Positions 61,807-64,000 of a stretch of 64,000 bases of DNA are shown in pieces; the first letter of the stretch is position 1; each line of letters starts with the position of its first letter. The DNA comes from Pseudomonadota bacterium. Its GTDB lineage: Bacteria; Pseudomonadota; Gammaproteobacteria; Pseudomonadales; Azotimanducaceae. The notes under the pieces are model-generated. The model was not told the origin of the DNA. It worked only from the letters and a program-made list of their open reading frames with translations, and did not search any database. The DNA lies in NCBI GenBank assembly GCA_027624035.1, contig JAQBUI010000006.1, forward strand, positions 43,775 to 107,774. Direction: 5' to 3'. A program made the position numbers and the translations under genes.

Positions 61807-62829
61807 ATGAGATTGCTCGCTCATCTGGTTCTTATCGGCCTTCTGGCGATTACGATCGGTGGCTGTGATGGCCCTGACGTGGTCATCCTTGATGGGCCGA
61901 CCATGGGGACCACGTACCGAATCAAGGTGGTCACTCACCAAAAGATTGACGAACAGGGCCTGCATCAGCAGATCGATGAGGTACTGGAACGTGTGAACCA
62001 GGAGATGTCGACCTATATTCCCGATTCCGAGCTGTCACGATTCAACCGCTCACTGCCCGGCCAGCAGGTGCACGTACCGGGGTCCCTCATTGATGTGCTG
62101 GAAATGAGCGGACGAATCCATCGCCTGAGCGACGGAGCGTTCGATGTCACAGTTGGCCCGCTCGTCAACCTCTGGGGATTTGGGCCGGAAGTGGTGCCCT
62201 ATCAGGTCCCCACGGATCGGGACATTGCCGAGGCAAGGCGTCAGGTCGGGATGGACCGACTCGTCATTGGTGAAGGCTCGCTGATCAAGAAAGCTGACCT
62301 GTACGTGGACCTGTCCTCCATTGCCAAGGGATATGCGGCCGATGAGGTGAGTCAACTGCTTGAATCGGGTGGGCTTGGCAATCATCTGGTGGAGATCGGT
62401 GGAGAATTGAAGGGACGCGGCACCAATGAGCGTGGCAAGGCGTGGGTGATTGCCGTTGAAAAACCGATCGATGTCGGTCGGGCAATCCACGATACCCTGC
62501 CTTTGGCGAACATGGGCATGGCCACGTCAGGAGATTACCGAAACTTCCGGGAACTCGATGGCGTTCGATACTCCCACACCATTGATCCCAGAACAGGGCG
62601 GCCCATCACTCATGATCTGGCATCAGTCACGGTACTGCATGAATCGGCCGCCCTGGCGGACGGTTTTGCCACAGCCATCGACGTGTTGGGGCCGGAAGCG
62701 GGTATGTTGCTTGCCGAATCGCAGGACCTGCCGGTTTTGTTTATAATCAAGTCCGGCGACGGCTTCGAGGAGCGTCGCTCGGCGTCACTCATTGACTATC
62801 TGGCGCAATTCGAAAGGGGTTCAGAATGA
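61807..62829 (+). CDS. apbE: FAD:protein FMN transferase ApbE
   Basis: 340-residue periplasmic lipoprotein that attaches FMN to Thr of target flavoproteins such as the NqrB and NqrC subunits. The lipobox is LAITIGGC. ApbE motifs: GPTMGTTYRIKVV, STYIPDSELSRFNRS, DVTVGPLVNLWGFGP, VDLSSIAKGYAADEV with Lys and Asp, GGELKGRG, ATSGDYRNF, and SHTIDPRTGRPI, with the metal-binding region SAALADGFATAID. It ends with a four-base overlap with nqrM. The start at 61807 rather than 61795 puts the signal peptide in the usual place. Confidence 0.96.
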   Translation: MRLLAHLVLIGLLAITIGGCDGPDVVILDGPTMGTTYRIKVVTHQKIDEQGLHQQIDEVLERVNQEMSTYIPDSELSRFNRSLPGQQVHVPGSLIDVLEMSGRIHRLSDGAFDVTVGPLVNLWGFGPEVVPYQVPTDRDIAEARRQVGMDRLVIGEGSLIKKADLYVDLSSIAKGYAADEVSQLLESGGLGNHLVEIGGELKGRGTNERGKAWVIAVEKPIDVGRAIHDTLPLANMGMATSGDYRNFRELDGVRYSHTIDPRTGRPITHDLASVTVLHESAALADGFATAIDVLGPEAGMLLAESQDLPVLFIIKSGDGFEERRSASLIDYLAQFERGSE

Positions 62830-63068
62830 TCGAGTTTGTACTGACATTTATTGTTCTGGTCACGATTGTTGCGGCAATGTCAGTGGGCGTGATCTACGGT
62901 CGGGCCCCGATTACCGGGTCCTGTGGAGGGCTCAACAATATCGGCATCGACGGAGCCTGCGAGATCTGTGGCGGAAATCCGGCCAAATGTGAGGAGAAGC
63001 CCACTCCTTCCAGCCAGCCGTCTGGTCAACAAGGCCCATCATTCTACAACCCTGGCGCACCGGACTAG
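62826..63068 (+). CDS. nqrM: Na(+)-NQR maturation protein NqrM
   Basis: 80-residue membrane protein: one hydrophobic helix MIEFVLTFIVLVTIVAAMSVG, then a Cys-rich tail ITGSCGGLNNIGIDGACEIC-GGNPAKC with four Cys, diagnostic for NqrM, which supplies the Fe to the [2Fe-2S] site of Na+-NQR. It is coupled to apbE by ATGA. No nqrABCDEF genes are in the window; usually apbE and nqrM close that operon, so here the maturation genes are split from it. A Pro/Ser/Gln-rich tail follows the Cys block. Confidence 0.93.
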   Translation: MIEFVLTFIVLVTIVAAMSVGVIYGRAPITGSCGGLNNIGIDGACEICGGNPAKCEEKPTPSSQPSGQQGPSFYNPGAPD

Positions 63069-63111
63069 CCTGACCCTGGCTCGATCCAGCTAATCTCCGG
63101 ACGAGAGCCAG

Positions 63112-63546
63112 CTAGAATTCCCGGACATACTGAAGGCCACGATAGTTCAGACCGAAGTAGTTCACGCCGGGGTCGTTCACGCTGCTGCCACTTTGCAGCA
63201 AAAAACCCAGCCCCCAGCGATCTGCGACTTTGGCTTGTCCCAGATAGAGGCCCTCGTGGACCCGCCAGCCCCTGACACCAAGCCCGTTGGCGAGCTTCAG
63301 TCGGTGAATACCAGCGTTCAGCGGAAACTGATTGCGCGATTCTCCAGGAACGCCGGTGCTCCCGGATCTCCCCATCGTGCTCCTGCCAGAATCGATTGTG
63401 TCAGACCCGGGAACCGGGAGGCGCAGATCAAGTGTCGTCCGGGCTGGTTCTGCCAATGACGTTGTGGTGCCTGAGACGAATACCAGCAGTAGCAGGATCG
63501 TCGGCGCGACTGAGGGTTTCTTCCTACCTGACAGGGTAGCTGACAT
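63112..63546 (-). CDS. small exported protein of unknown function
   Basis: 144-residue protein with a basic N-terminus and hydrophobic segment PTILLLLVFVSGTTTSLA, likely a signal peptide. The mature part is Gly/Arg-rich with LANGLGVRGWRVHEGLYLGQ and ends with short Tyr/Phe-rich strands (GVNYFGLNYRGLQYVREF), terminating in Phe, as outer membrane or periplasmic proteins often do. GAGG nine bases before the ATG at 63546 supports that start; 63594 would add 16 residues. No family recognised. Confidence 0.6.
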   Translation of the reverse strand: MSATLSGRKKPSVAPTILLLLVFVSGTTTSLAEPARTTLDLRLPVPGSDTIDSGRSTMGRSGSTGVPGESRNQFPLNAGIHRLKLANGLGVRGWRVHEGLYLGQAKVADRWGLGFLLQSGSSVNDPGVNYFGLNYRGLQYVREF

Positions 63547-64000
63547 GTTGGCAAACCTCCTCACAAGCTCGAACGTTTCAGAGACATGAACCACTGTTCA
63601 TCCATTACATGAACAATGCCAGTGTGGCAGGGGTAAATGGGGTTTGCAGGGAGGAATTCAGCAGAATCGTGAAGGAATCTCTTAAATCATTCCATGATCG
63701 GTTCAGATCCAGCCTTTAAGGGTTCTGGTGGCTGGGGTTTTGAACAGGGCTCTAAAAATAGTTTAAAAAACCAGAGATATCAGTGGTTTATTGGGCGCGT
63801 TCTGGTCGTGATTCCAGGGGGTGAATATTTCTCTGTATATTCACCCGTTGGACAAGCACTGAATCAGGGCAGATTCCGGCCAATTAAGGCACCCTTTGAT
63901 CTGCCCGGGCCCGGTAACTCCCCGACTACTTTCATGGAAGTTCTGGCCGCACGCTGTGCCGTCCGGGAAACTTCCCGGCACGACAACGGCGTGCCCGACC
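63547..64000. other. right-edge region with no assigned gene
   Basis: No confirmed gene. The first part is AT-rich and holds an inverted repeat listed separately. One plus-strand frame stays open from 63673 to the end of the window without a stop and has an ATG at 63694 and another at 63934 (MEVLAARCAVRETSR), but it matches no family I recognise and may be chance or the start of a gene that continues outside. Confidence 0.4.
63819..63846. repeat. perfect 10-bp inverted repeat
   Basis: GGGTGAATAT (63819-63828) and ATATTCACCC (63837-63846) are exact complements across an eight-base spacer. No T-run follows. It could be a regulator site for a gene beginning to the right. Confidence 0.6.

Noticed and set aside
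63694..64000. Cytochrome P460-like fragment (GSGGWGFE)
   Set aside because: Only one short motif-like string resembles the family; there is no heme-binding CxxCH in the open frame seen.

Overview
The window looks like chromosome of a free-living, probably marine or aquatic gammaproteobacterium. The evidence is family content: a PpnN-type nucleosidase, malate synthase G, an ApbE plus NqrM pair that serves Na+-translocating NADH:quinone reductase, a TonB-dependent thiamin receptor with PnuT under a TPP riboswitch, SelA/SelB, and many acyl-CoA and Fe(II)/2-oxoglutarate enzymes. Most of the sequence is moderately GC-rich (about 55-63% in lines counted by hand). No rRNA, tRNA, insertion sequence, prophage or CRISPR array was seen. 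No genus can be named from the sequence alone.

Layout. 1-6.8 kb: lipid/acyl-CoA catabolism (two acyl-CoA dehydrogenases, aldo/keto reductase, enoyl-CoA hydratase, esterase) plus two small unknown proteins. 6.7-9.6 kb (minus): TPP riboswitch, TonB receptor, PnuT, a thiamin scavenging operon. 9.6-20.5 kb: threonine-synthase-like enzyme and amidase, FAD monooxygenase, PpnN, SDR, TauD-type dioxygenase, a DUF2089 plus pentapeptide pair, nucleoside hydrolase and LysR regulator. 20.7-22.9 kb: malate synthase G.

22.9-34.7 kb: a signalling island. In order it holds a sigma-54 activator with a receiver domain; a secreted subtilisin-like protease with Trp repeats at both ends (ten RYLW motifs before the protease domain, about twelve FxWNL motifs after it); a two-component sensor with a large periplasmic beta-propeller domain; and a receiver-EAL c-di-GMP phosphodiesterase. 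A sigma-54-like promoter lies just before the protease. About 3.1 kb covering the protease C-terminal repeats and the sensor's periplasmic domain has clearly lower GC (about 40-53%) than the same two genes' other halves, as if ligand and sensor parts had been exchanged together. This is the best candidate for an undescribed system.

34.7-54.8 kb: Nudix hydrolase, two phytanoyl-CoA-type dioxygenases, CoA transferase, ArsC, GST, a VapBC toxin-antitoxin pair with a palindrome between -35 and -10, an alpha-hydroxy-acid dehydrogenase, a surface cassette (FecR-type lipoprotein, beta-barrel, and a 1,875-residue thrombospondin-type-3 repeat protein), then LLM oxidoreductase, acyl-CoA ligase, enoyl-CoA hydratase and N-acyl-D-amino-acid deacylase.

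54.8-63.6 kb: the selenium region. selA and selB lie directly upstream of a peroxiredoxin gene with an in-frame UGA exactly at the peroxidatic Cys position (PKAFTGG-U-TAQC) and a hairpin with GU in its loop at the right distance. I annotate it as one selenoprotein gene; conventional calling would split it into two fragments. SPOR lipoprotein, D-cysteine desulfhydrase-like enzyme, apbE, nqrM and a small exported protein follow. The right end is non-coding or holds the start of an unidentified frame.
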